A DNA stretch of 64,000 bases. Source: Capsicum annuum. Its lineage: Eukaryota > Streptophyta > Magnoliopsida > Solanales > Solanaceae. Position numbers and translations under genes: made by a program. The DNA lies in contig NC_061119.1 of NCBI RefSeq assembly GCF_002878395.1, positions 16,094,855 through 16,158,854 on the forward strand, written 5' to 3'. The notes beneath the pieces are model-generated. The model saw only the letters and a program-made list of their open reading frames with translations, ran no database searches and had not been told where the DNA came from. Numbering within the stretch: position 1 is the stretch's first letter; every line of letters starts with the position of its first letter. Of this stretch, positions 24,022-34,543 are shown piece after piece.

Positions 24022-24280
24022 TTTCTCCCTTCGTTTAAAAAAGAATGACCTACTTTCTTTTTTAGTCCGTTTAAAAAAGAATGACCCCTTTTCTTTTTTG
24101 GTAATACTTTAATTTCAACTTTCCACATGACATGTTTAGGACCACAAGATTAAAGGACATTTTGGTACATTTGACACAACTTTAATTCAAGGCCATAAGA
24201 TTCAAAAGTCTTCTTTATTTTCTTAAACTTTGTATCAAGTTAAATTTAAAGTAGATCATTCTTTTTGAAATGGAGAGAGT
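24022..24280. mobile_element. Stowaway-type MITE
   Basis: The left end CTCCCTTCGTTTAAAAAAGA and the reverse-complemented right end CTCTCTCCATTTCAAAAAGA match the well-known plant Stowaway terminus (CTCCCTCCG...). An extra internal copy of the left terminus (AGTCCGTTTAAAAAAGAATG) sits about 40 bp inside. The right flank is TA; the left flank is degraded. Confidence 0.75.
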
Positions 24281-24770
24281 ATTATTTATTGTATGTCACT
24301 TGATGTTTTTCCATATGATTTGTTGGTTACCCTACATACTTTAAATGAAGATAAAAATAATAATTAAATACCTTACATGAAGAAAAATCTAATAATCTAA
24401 TCTTAGCAAATTTTGTTGCGATTTACCTTCCTTCAATTTTGTGATTTTCATTAATGGTAGAATATTTTGATACATTTGACACAACTTTAATTCAAGATCC
24501 CAAGATTTAAAATCTTCTTTATTTTCTTGAACTTTGTGCCAACTCCAAGTAGGTCATTCTTTTTAAAATGGAAGAAGTATTATTATTGTATGTCACTTGA
24601 TGTTTTGTCAGATGATTTGTTGGTTACCCTACATACTTTAAATGAAGATAACAATAATTATTAAATACCTTAAATGAAGAAAAATCTAATAATCTAATCG
24701 TAGCATATTTTGTTGAGATTTACCTTTCTTCTATTTTGTGATTTTCATTAATGGTAGAATATTTTTCTTT
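24169..24770. repeat. Tandem duplication of about 300 bp including half of the MITE
   Basis: Copy 1 (about 24169-24468) and copy 2 (about 24469-24770) both run from ACATTTGACACAACTTTAAT through GTCACTTGATGTTTT and GTTGGTTACCCTACATACTT to ATTAATGGTAGAATATTTT. The right half of the Stowaway element is duplicated with it, so the duplication followed the MITE insertion. Confidence 0.85.
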
Positions 24771-24779
24771 TAGTCTAAG

Positions 24780-25013
24780 ATTATTTTACATTATTTACTT
24801 TTTTTAAGTCTAGGGTTTATTAATTACAGAATATTTAGTCTAATAGTTATAAGAAAAATATTATAGTTTCCTTGTTTATTTTATTTAGTTTCTTATAAAT
24901 AGAGAAGTACTCTTCTATTTGAATCAAGAAAAAGAATCAATCAAGAGATATCATTAAGTTCCTATTTAATTTCTATATTGTGTATTTCATTCCATAATAA
25001 TGGTATCAAGAGT
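24780..25013 (+). mobile_element. Copia LTR end and primer binding site
   Basis: The primer site TGGTATCAAGAGT is at 25001-25013. Upstream is an LTR-like stretch with TATAAATAGAG near 24894-24904, a plausible TATA box for the element transcript. The left edge of the LTR is not resolved. Confidence 0.6.
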
Positions 25014-25213
25014 CTCCATCGATCCTCATGGATCTGTGAATTTATTGAAGAAAATCTATCAACCATTTTTTAATCCATAGCTGTTTTCAACCTACTTTTA
25101 ATCCTTACATTTATTTTTAACATAGGACTATTTTAGCCATTACTTTTATTTTTAATTTAGGTATATTTTAATCGATTTTTAACTCATTATTTTAAATCTT
25201 ATTTTTTCAAACC

Positions 25214-27000
25214 ATGACAAACATTACTCTCTCTTTCAATGTCCCACAAACCTTCACTGGTGAAAATTATCAAATTTGGGCAGTTAAGATGAAATCTTAT
25301 CTTGAAGCTTATGATTTGTGGGAAGTTGTAAAGGAAGACAAACCTATACAACCACTCCTGGCAAATCCTTTTGCTGCCGAAATCAAACTTCACTCAGAAG
25401 AGAAATAAAAAAAATATAAGAAAAAATTATAATTCAAAATTCAGTTGTTGATTTAATTTTTTCTAAAATCATTGCATATGAAACAACAAAATAAGCTTGA
25501 AAAAATCTTGAAAAAGACTACCAAGGAAATGAACGAGGCAGGCAAAATCAAATTCTGAATTTGAAAAGAGATTTTGAATCTCTCCGGGACCCGTTTTTCG
25601 GGGCGTTATACTTCTTCATGGTGGTCACTAGAAAGGAGTACTACCAAAATAAGATGTTTTCAAAGATGTGGTTCAATCTAGTCAAATCCAATTGGGGTTT
25701 AGAAGAAGCAAAGGATGCAACTAATAAATACAATGGAAAAGAAGGTGTAGCCCAATTTCCTTGGTAAACTAGTGTGTATCAAAAACCATGTGAACAAGAT
25801 AAACCTAGTGGAGTGGAAACACCAACTCAGCTCAAAAAACCAACAAGAATCATAAAGCCAAATCCAAAGTATGCCAATGCCGCAATAGTGGAGGAAGAAG
25901 GTGCAAATGAGCTCGAGACTTTTGAAGAAGCATCTCAGGATTAGAAATGGAGTAAATTTAAGAAAAAAGAAATTTTAGCATTAAAATAGAATCAGACTTG
26001 GGAGCTTGTACCAAACCCAAGTGATGCAAAGCAGATATCTTGCAAGTGGGTCTTCAAGATAAAACGTCGAGCAGATGGGTCAATCGAAAGGCATAAGGCT
26101 CGTTTGGTGGCTCGTAGATTTTCTTAACAATATGGACTAGACTATGATGAAACTTTTAGTCCAGTTTTAAAGCTTACAACTATATGAGTCCTATTAGCAC
26201 TTGCAGCTTGTAAAAATTAGAATTTATGGCAAATGGACATGAAGAATTCATTTTAGCTTGGGGAGCTGGATTGGGAGATCTACATGAACCAACCAATTGG
26301 CTTTTCAAATCAAGATTATCCAGAGTATGTGTGTAAGATACGGAAGGAGCTTTATGGATTAAAAGAAGCACTGAGGGCCTGGTATGATAAGATTGCTGAA
26401 TTTCTTACTCATAGGGATATTTGGTGACTAATGTAGATGGTAGCTTGTTCTTCAAAGCTAAAGAAGAGAAAATAGCTATTGTACTAGTATATGTCGATGA
26501 TATAATCATCGCAGGTGATTATGAAGAAGAAATTTTTAGAACTAAGGAAAACTTGTCAGTTCATTTCCAAATGAAAGAACTTGGACAACTCAAGCATTTT
26601 CTTGGTATAGATGTCAGTTACTCTCAAGAAGGAATATTTCTCCATTAGCAAAAGTATTCCAGAGAGTTGATAAAGAAGTTCGGAATGCTTAAGTGTAAGC
26701 CAATCTCGATGCCAATAGAGCCAAATTCCAAAATATGTGCTCATGAAGGGAAAGGTTTAGAAGATGCTACAATGTACCGACAGTTGGTAGGAAGTCTTGT
26801 TTACTTAACTCTAACAAGATCAGATATCTATTTTGGAATTGGTCCGATGAGTCAATACATTAAACATCCGAAGAAACCTCACTTGAAAGTAGTTCACCCA
26901 ATTCTACGATATGTGAAAAATATGCTAGGCTATGGTATTAGTGTGAAAAATCAGCGTTGTTTAAATTTGATCAAGTCTATAGTAGGCTATCATTTAGCTT
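25214..27000 (+). pseudogene. Copia polyprotein remnant: gag joined to reverse transcriptase
   Basis: Gag starts at 25214 (MTNITLSFNVPQTFTGENYQ, IWAVKMKSYLEAYDLWEVV) and continues to LNLKRDFESLR near 25560-25590. From about 25980 the frame is copia reverse transcriptase: WELVPNPSDAKQISCKWVFK, IKRRADGSIERHKARLVAR, DYDETFSPV, then [14 protein letters not shown] with the catalytic DD intact at 26490-26530, and [19 protein letters not shown]. Protease and integrase are absent. The joint lies between about 25590 and 25800. The reading ends near 26960 before RNase H. At least six in-frame stops are present. Confidence 0.85.
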
Positions 27001-27004
27001 TAGT

Positions 27005-27256
27005 TGTTAGGCTGTTATTTTAAGTACGTTATTGTTTTCCTGGTATTTAGAGTTGCAGATAGTTGGTCCTAAAGTTTAGGAGAGTTTGGTTAGTGCTTTG
27101 TTAGTGGTTTTGTAGGATTGCGAGTCCAGTAATTTGCAATTTTTATTTGAAGGGTCATAAACAAGGAATAAAATAGTTGTTCAGTTTTCTCTGCGAAATA
27201 TATCTTTCTCTTATGGCTCTTCTTTATTGAACTTATTCCTTCTTTAAAGTTGTTCA
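27005..27256 (+). mobile_element. Short LTR-like sequence
   Basis: Begins TGTTAGGCTGTTATTTTAAG and ends GTTGTTCA, consistent with TG...CA. It is wedged between the copia reverse transcriptase remnant and a gag start on the other strand. No matching copy or target duplication is visible here. Confidence 0.4.
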
Positions 27257-27259
27257 ACT

Positions 27260-27940
27260 TCCGTTGATAATATCCCACAAGTCTTCACCAAGGTATGATT
27301 CCATACATACCTTCCATGCCTTGTAATTGGACTGATTTAACAACTCCATTCTCAGTCTATTACCACGACCGCTAAAATCCATAGACAGAAACCTATTGAA
27401 TCTATTACTAACCCGATCTTAAAATAAAATTCGAAAACCGATATATAGCTATGTCTTTGATACTATATAGAGAATAGTAGAAGAAAGGTGTAATTGGGAA
27501 GACCTTCTACTAGCCTAAGATCGTTAAGTAAGATCGGAAGTTTTAACTAAGAAGAGGAAGAACTTAGGTTTGGAAGAAGACTACTTGAATTCACTTTGTA
27601 TTGGATTTGTTTTTGGTTGGTCACAAATGTACAAGACCATCCCTATTTATACTTATTCATGGATGGTTCTAAAAAATCTTCTAGAAACTTCTACAAGAAA
27701 AATCTAGTGAACTTTATCTTCTACCACTGCTCTAGAATATCTAGATAATTCTACAAGATGCTTATTCAAGACACTACACTAGGATATTCCGGAAGAACCT
27801 ATGATATTCGGAAAATTTATCTTTAAATTTTTTCACATATACCTCACGACCAAGAGTCCTAAACTGAAGAAAGTCCGCTAATCATTGGGTTGATCTGACC
27901 CATTTTGACAACTCCATTTTGAATAATACATCCTCCAAAT
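27260..27940 (-). pseudogene. Copia gag start with 5' LTR (minus strand)
   Basis: An ATG at 27380-27382 opens a frame reading MDFSGRGNRLRMELLNQSNY, then KAWKVCMESYL and EDLWDIINGS, the conserved start of copia gag. The reading is cut at about 27260 by the LTR-like sequence at 27005-27256. To the right, AGTATCAAAGAC (minus, 27464-27453) is a degraded initiator tRNA-Met primer site. 27470-27930 resembles a Solanaceae-type copia LTR. Confidence 0.6.
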
Positions 27941-28304
27941 GATTTTGGGTATTTGTGCAAAAAAACCCGCCAAAGTTTAGATACAGGGCTTGGAGAAGAA
28001 GATTAATCATAGCATTTCAGAAAGATGGCACAAAAGAAGAAGAAGTCTGTATCGTCCAACCACCATGGAAATTTAGCAAATACAAAAGCTCCAGAGATAC
28101 AAAAGAAGGAAAAGAAGAAATCACTACAAAGAAGAAATCACTACTTCCGTATCAAATTTGCAAAGGTATTCTCCCTAAGCAACATAAAAGTTCAATCTTT
28201 GTTTCTGCTGCTGCTATGTGTGTGTTTGATTATAACGGTCAGCTTGTATGCATCTCTGACTACTCGACTAACTACAACTTTGTAACTAAATAGGAAGTAG
28301 CATT
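27941..28304. other. Region upstream of the F-box pseudogene
   Basis: Two overlapping plus-strand frames (27955-28293 and 28025-28285) are lysine-rich and have no recognised domain. This is more likely the old 5' flank of the F-box gene than a coding gene. Confidence 0.35.
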
Positions 28305-29992
28305 ATGGAGACGTGAAATGACAATACGGATCAGATGGATGTTGATCAGGTGAGTTCTGATTTCAGGCTGGTGAAGCGTACATAAAATTGTGTTCAATTG
28401 TTATTGCTACGGCCTAGATTCTATGTGTGTTAGACATTTTCCCTGATTATTGGTTCAACTAGAATATTATGGCTTGCTAATAGTTTTTCCGTGGTTGAAA
28501 AGAGTTTGCAAGTGACTGAAGCAATAATGATTTCGTGATCAATGAATTACTTGAATCTAACATTCATTAGAACTCCTCAGACATTATGTACAAAATTGAG
28601 AAATCGTGTTCTTAGATATCCAGAATTTTCAGATTAATGCTGAAATGTTACTTTGACATTACACGAGTATTGCTTATTTGAAACAACAATTGTTGCATTT
28701 GTTCAACAGTATTTTCAACAACTTATATATGTTTGTGTCAGAAAGATTAAACATCTTCAACAAATAAACTACTAAAATAATCTACTTGTACTATCTAGGT
28801 AATGGGAATTCACTTCCAAGAGGAAATAATGATGGAGAGGCTCATAAGGTTACCTAAGCATTCTCTTCTTTAGTTCAAATGTGTTTCAAAATTTTGGAAG
28901 TCATTAATCGCTGATCCTTACTTTAAGATGAAGCATTACATCCATTCCAATAATGACCAAAATTTCCAAAAATTTCTTATTACCCAATTGTGCTTTAATA
29001 AGGAGGATATGTTTAACTTCTCTAGTTCTTCTTTATAGATGGTTCAAGATGTTGAGGAGAACAGAAACTCAATTTCCCTTCGAGCTGCAAACCGGATTAT
29101 TCCAAAATATATTATTCCTGTGATGGATTGGTTCTTCATCTAGTTTTTTTCTGATAGACTCGATAACACCTTTAGTTGTGGATCCCCTCCACAAGAGAAT
29201 CAATATTATTTCCCCATCCAGAATCTCCACTGATATATAGAGTATGTGGAATGGGTATGACACAACTAGTGATGACTAATAAGTTCCGTTTAATTAAGCT
29301 GAATGATCCTTATACTCACAATGTTTCGGTTGAAGTTCTCATGCTAAAAAGTAGTTCCTGGAGAAGAATCAGTTATCCTACTGGATTTCAGTATGTTTGG
29401 GGTTTCAGGGATTCTGGTACTGATTATTTGGCATTTGTACATGGAGAATTTCATTGGCTTGGTATGTCACTGTTAGGAGATTGTACTACCATTTCATTTA
29501 ATATTTCAAATGAGGTGTATGGAGAGATACCCTTTTTGGAGCGAATGTTCAATGTATGCCTTACCTTCTTTATTGATCATGTTGTTTCAGTAGTGAAATG
29601 AATTCTTTGCTTTTAAACAACATATAATTATCTTATGGAGGCCAAATTTAAGTTATGGGTAATGAAAGACTATGGTGTCAAAGAATCTTGGACTAAATCA
29701 ACTACAATACGAGATACTAATCTTTTTCATTCTGCCAGACCTATATGAAGGTTTGCTGATGGTGAAGTGATACTATGCTGCAAAGGCTATGGATGTATTG
29801 GTTCTGAACTCATGACATCTAGAGGACCATTTTGATTATGGCCTTAATGTTTTTCCAACAAGCAAGGAATTGTTTATACAGAGAGCAGGGAAATCTGGTA
29901 TTTGAGCTCATGTGAATTATATTGGTATTCGCAGCAACATGAGGGTGGACATTGAAGCAGTCTACTTTGCTAGAAGGGATTATGTTCTGTAA
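28305..29992 (+). pseudogene. F-box protein with F-box-associated (FBA) domain, pseudogene
   Basis: Such proteins are substrate-recognition subunits of SCF ubiquitin ligases. Exon 1 (28305-28349) starts with ATG and reads NDNTDQMDVDQ. It ends at a GTGAGT donor; the acceptor is ctatctAG at 28797-28798. Exon 2 holds the F-box (IHFQEEIMMERLIRLPKHSL, FKCVSKFWKSLIADPYFKMK). The FBA region follows (LWIPSTRESILFPHPESP, YRVCGMG, SVEVLMLKSSSWRRISYP, FVHGEFHWLG, ISFNISNEVYGEIP, KLWVMKDYGVKESW), ending at TAA 29990-29992. Damage: a stop at codon 4 of exon 1, stops in the F-box and after it, a frameshift near 29172, and a compensating indel pair at 29255-29280. The retained intron shows this is a decayed genomic copy, not a retrocopy. 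Confidence 0.85.
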
Positions 29993-30291
29993 TAGTAGTC
30001 ATGGAGATGGTTGTTAACTATTAAGCTTTGGAATATGTGCAACATGTCCCCTACTGCTTTCCGGTACTCTTGTTTGCCAACAGATTGAATTGGATTAAAT
30101 GAATCAAATAGGCTATCAAGTATAAGGGTTGAGGGGTACTGGTTGCCGAGTTCTTTTTTTTTTTCTTTGCCTGTTTTAGGAGTATTAGATTTTTTTTTTT
30201 GCAAAATAGTATTAGTATTATAATTGAAGTTGTTTATTCTTAGATATTTAGTACTATCTGATTGTTCTTCCTTTTCATCTCACTTTGAGCC

Positions 30292-30375
30292 GAGGTTTAT
30301 CCGAAACAACCTCTCAACCATCACAAGGTATAGATAAGATCTCTTGGCATTGTACTCAATTTGTTAGTTTTGTTG
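30292..30375 (+). mobile_element. SolS/TS-type SINE tail
   Basis: GAGCCGAGG(G)TTTATCCGAAAC followed by AACCTCTCAACCATCACAAGG and a TTGTT-rich end. Truncated and diverged. Confidence 0.45.
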
Positions 30376-30502
30376 TTGTACTACTGATTACCGTCTTCCT
30401 TTTTCTTTGTATATGTTTTCTATTCTGCAACAGTGAGCTGAAATGAGTTGCTGATATTGAGCTTTTATTTTCCATTTGCTACCTCCCACCCCCACCTCCA
30501 CC

Positions 30503-30858
30503 CAGGGGCGGCTTAAGAGAATCCGTGGCCTAAGGCCAAAATCAAACAAAGGCATTATAATTTTAAGAAAAAATAATTAGTTTTATAAAGTCTATTTTTA
30601 AAGTTATATAATCAATTTCTTCTAATAATTTTTTTTAATTAATAATAGAGTCAATGCATTAATTTCTTGACATATAATATTCTGGACTAGATATATCATA
30701 CTCCATCTAAATTTTTTTATATAAAAAAATTATTTTTTATAAATAATATTTAATATATTTTTTAAAATTAAAATTTATTATTATTAAAGAAAATTAGGCC
30801 CTCAAATTTTGGGGCCTTAGGTGGCCTCCTTTTTTCCCAAAGGGTTGAGCCCCCCCTG
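30503..30858. mobile_element. hAT-type MITE with 8-bp target duplication
   Basis: The left end is CAGGGGCGGCTTAAGAGAAT and the reverse-complemented right end is CAGGGGGGGCTCAACCCTTT, with a subterminal inverted pair CCTAAGGCC / GGCCTTAGG. The flanking 8-mers CCTCCACC (30495-30502) and CCCCCACC (30859-30866) differ at one base. CAGGGGC-type ends with 8-bp duplications are typical of hAT elements. The 356-bp interior is non-coding. Confidence 0.85.
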
Positions 30859-30866
30859 CCCCCACC

Positions 30867-31559
30867 CCCATCCCCAATAGTATCCATTTCCTTTTATTTC
30901 ACAGCGACATCAAGCAAACAATTTTATGTTTGAAGATTTTACTCATGGAAGTGAAAGGTAGTTCTTATAGAACAGTTATAAGAGCGATTGTGTTATATGC
31001 TAGTGTCTGTTGAGCTTCTACATTCTAGCATATCCACAAGAGCCATTTTAGGGCTCATGCCCGAAAAATTAACCAACTTGGGTTTATAATTAAGATTGAG
31101 CCACCTTAGGCTCATAATCAAGTATTATCATCATTAGGATTCATGGGAGGTTGAATCATAATTCATTAAGCCATATTAATTCATAGTTGAAGGATTTTCA
31201 TAACTTTATCAAGAGTGAGCTTTTGGAATGTAAATGGTATTTTTATCAAAGCTTATGATTTTGGAGATCATATATTAAGGTAATGAAGAAATTCTTGAAG
31301 AAATTTGTAGTGCTAGAAGTCATATGGATCGTGTCGTTGTGCCATAGTTCATAAGAGAGGGATTTTATGATATTATGGAGATCATGGAAAATTCAAGTCT
31401 TTATAGCATAGTTATCTTCGCTGATTTGTGATCAACATGCTAGCTTTACTAGTTGAGCTTCATGGATCATGGTTCATATCAAAACCATAGGAGTTTTCAG
31501 TATGATGTATTCTTAGTAAAAAAATTAAAAATTCACGTTCTTTATTTAAAAGAAAATCA
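30867..31559. other. Unassigned stretch
   Basis: Repeated words such as GAGCCACCTTAGGCTCAT suggest an old repeat. No open frame or terminal structure was recognised. Confidence 0.3.
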
Positions 31560-31860
31560 ACAGGCTAGCCAAATGGGGAACAGAGTTAATTTGGAGTGTA
31601 TTGCATGTGTCATAGCCATCCAGAATTGAAAGATCATCTATTTATGAGTTGTGACTTTGCAAGAACAATGTGCGACAATTTACTTCTATGGCAACATAAA
31701 CAAAATATCTACAGCTACTACCTGAAAACAAACATGTGAAATGAACAGTCCAAAATGCCAAAGGCAGAATACAACAAGCCCAAATATTTAGAACAATTTA
31801 TGTAGAGTATGTGCATGCCATATAGATTGAAATAAATCAGAGATTCTTTGAAAAGAAATC
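31560..31860 (+). pseudogene. LINE reverse-transcriptase C-terminal zinc-binding fragment (zf-RVT)
   Basis: RLAKWGTEL near 31565-31590 and, after a frameshift, CHSHPELKDHLFMSCDFART followed by MCDNLLLWQH near 31608-31690. The pattern C..H.E..DHLF..CDFA....LLLW is the zinc-binding domain at the end of plant L1 reverse-transcriptase ORFs. Only this end survives, consistent with the usual 5' truncation of LINEs. Confidence 0.7.
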
Positions 31861-32279
31861 TCGATACTGGAATGTATTAATTATCCAGAGAGAATGCCCA
31901 TATGTGTTGTGTGAAATTAAATTATAGGGTGCAAAACTAGTTACAAACTAAACTATGCTAGACTAGATTATGAGGAGTGATTCAATAGCTAGTAGTTTGG
32001 TTTAGCTTTGCTTGATTCTGTTTTGAGACAACCAGGAGTGTCCATTGGCTATGGATTTGTAACTCGTGCAGCAACTTGTAGAATAAATATAATTCACATA
32101 ATGTAGAGTATTAACAGAAAAGATTAATGGACCAAGATATTTTTTTTGAAAAAAATAACTTTCCTAGTAACTTGAGATAGGGGACTCGATTAATGGACCA
32201 ATAATTTTAAAAATTCTTCACCATCATTATTTTGAAAGTAATCATAATTAGAGGAGATATAAAATCAAGAGAAAACATA
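31861..32279. other. Unassigned AT-rich stretch
   Basis: No coding frame or repeat boundary recognised. Confidence 0.3.
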
Positions 32280-33026
32280 GAAGAAGTACTCTTATATACC
32301 ACAAGCCATTAAAGAAATTTAGATCGCAAAGATGGAACCAAACTTGATTTCTTGAGTTAATTTTCTTGAGCTTCTTAGGAGTATGACATCCAAAAGAGGA
32401 ATTAGGATTTTGTTGATGAATATCGTATGTAAAACTTATGGGGAAAACACAATAAAAGATGATGGAGAAATTGAGGTTTTTAACGTGTAAACTTGAGGAA
32501 AATAGAGGGACTTTTAACGTAGAAAACTGAGGGAAGAAAGAGGGATTAAAATGTACTGGGAGTTATGAGAAAAAGAAAGGACGAAATCACACTCTGAGAA
32601 TATGAAAATTAAATAAAAAAATAGAAAATTTTCATCTGGTATTGGTTGTTCTGACTATTCTGAGTAAACCACACATAACTTTTTACTCGGGACTCGAATT
32701 GATTAGCCGTTGGTGGCATTGGAAAGAAGACTCAAAAAGATTTAATTTGATAGTTAATGGGTCACGTAACTCTAATAATTCTAGGACACATGCTTGTATA
32801 AATTTGTTCCTTGTATGAACGTGTACTAAAACTTAATCATTAAAGGACCTTTCAACTCAAATTTATTTTAGAGATTTTTCATGCCCTTAATTCATATCCA
32901 ATACCCCTACGACACTTTAGACAAGACCGTTACACTTTGATACAATAAATTTTCAGGATTCAAGTCTAAGTACATATGTAGAGTGGTCCAATTTGTTTTT
33001 TTAGTCCGATAGTTCAGGGTGTTACA
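32280..33026 (-). mobile_element. Tekay-like LTR fragment
   Basis: The right edge is CAGGGTGTTACA at 33026, the standard LTR start seen from the minus strand. The segment CATAACTTTTTACTCGGGAC...GGCATTGGAAAGAAGACTCA parallels 59491-59550 of element D and 45140-45210 of element C. No primer site, polypurine tract or partner LTR is adjacent. The left end is eroded. Confidence 0.65.
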
Positions 33027-33460
33027 TCGGTGAAGTACCAATTGCAAGAAACTTCAAGATTCCTGTAAGAACAAACCATAGGTATGAAATTAATCTCTTT
33101 TCCCAAATTTTTCTTGATTATATATGTGTTTGTGTGTCCTTTATAGTTGATACAGTTTATTATTGTAGATTAATTCTCTCAGAAGTTTGCATTGACTATG
33201 CTTTATGGTCATCAAGTTCTATCAATTGTGCCGACTATTTTCAGTATGCTTCTTAAACATTCTTTGTGTTTATGAAAGTTAATTTATATAGATATGATAT
33301 TTATTTTAAAGGAGTAATATCATTTATGGCTTTTATTTTGTTTTTGATTTGTTGTCATGGTTCTGTAAACTTCCCTACAGTTAATTTATAGAGATCGATA
33401 TGAGTAATTCCTTGAAGGAAAAAAGTAAGATCATTTAGATCTTTCTTTTTTTTTGATTTG

Positions 33461-33655
33461 TTGTCATGGTTCTATTAGTCTTCCTTTTTTTTTTTTTTTT
33501 TTTTCTTTTATCTGCTTTGATCTATTTTCCTTTGAGTAGAAGGTCTATAATAACCTCTCTATCGCACAAGATAGGGGTAAGGTCTACATATAATCAACCC
33601 TCACCAGGCTTCACTTGTGGGATTACACTGGGTACGATGTTGTTGCTGGTTCTGT
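33461..33655 (+). mobile_element. SolS/TS-type SINE copy 1
   Basis: AGGTCTATAATAACCTCTCT ... GGTAAGGTCT ... CTTCACTTGTGGGATTACAC then TGTTGTTGC. This is the 3' part of a SINE typical of Solanaceae. A poly-T run (33484-33508) precedes it. Confidence 0.7.
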
Positions 33656-33659
33656 AAAT

Positions 33660-33830
33660 CTTTTCCTTTTTTGATCTGTTTTTCCTTGAGTCATGGTTCT
33701 ATCATAAACAACCTCTCTACTTCCCAAAGCAAGGGTAACATTTACGTACATTCTATCTTCGCCAGACTTCACTTGTGGAATTATACTAGGCATGTTGTTA
33801 TTGTTGGTTCTACAAATCTATCATTATTCG
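33660..33830 (+). mobile_element. SolS/TS-type SINE copy 2
   Basis: A second copy in the same orientation about 155 bp downstream: TTCTATCATAAACAACCTCT ... ACTTCACTTGTGGAATTATA then TGTTATTGTTGG. More diverged than copy 1. A third trace begins near 33850 (TTCCTTGAACCAAGGTTGT). Confidence 0.65.
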
Positions 33831-34543
33831 ATCTCCTTTAATATGATTTTCCTTGAACCAAGGTTGTATGATATGATGTGATTTGAAATGACAATTTCCT
33901 ATTTGATATTGCTTGCATTCATCTTGCTAAACTTGTAACTAGTATTGTGCTCTTATCCCTAAACCTAATCACTAAAAACATATGAGGATCAGTTTCATTT
34001 GATAACATATATTGGATTATCAGTATTTTTAAAACTTTATGTGGTACAAGTCCATAGATCTTTTTTTTGGCGCCACTAAAAAGAACATAAATAAATACTT
34101 TGGTGATACAAAATTTTCTTATATTAAGACAAATAGTTTTCTTTTTTTGTACTATTATTTCTTATTATAAAAACTTACATCCGATTGAAAAAGTAAAGAA
34201 TATAGATGTTTCCATTGTATGCTTCATATACTCGGTGAATTTTTTGGGAAGTATACCAGATGTATCTTCATGTTTGTTCCTTTTACCTGTCATTCATTAC
34301 TTCTGGTAGTATACATAACAAATTTAAAAGAATACATGTCTTGCTGTGATTGTTTTTGGTTACCTAGTCAGGGGTTACAGAAAATCTTATTATAGATGCC
34401 AAAAATGTATGGTTGTTTTTGTGATATATTGAAACTCATCTATTTTTTGAATCCTCCACAAGAACTTTCCCTTTACATGCTTGAGCCTTTCCTCATAGAT
34501 CTAAAAGAAAATTAGCACCGGCCTAATATGCAATATCTCCTTC
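33831..34543. other. 5' flank of the MYB pseudogene
   Basis: AT-rich and without a clear gene or promoter element. An ATG at 34528-34530 (just before the MYB region) is out of frame with it by one base, suggesting a frameshift at the original start. Confidence 0.35.

Noticed and set aside
27955..28293. Lysine-rich open frame of 112 codons upstream of the F-box pseudogene
   Set aside because: No recognised domain, two overlapping frames are equally open, and it ends before the F-box exon.
33029..33081. Possible exon (GEVPIARNFKIPVRTNHR followed by GTATGA)
   Set aside because: Too short, no acceptor or neighbouring exon identified, no family recognised.
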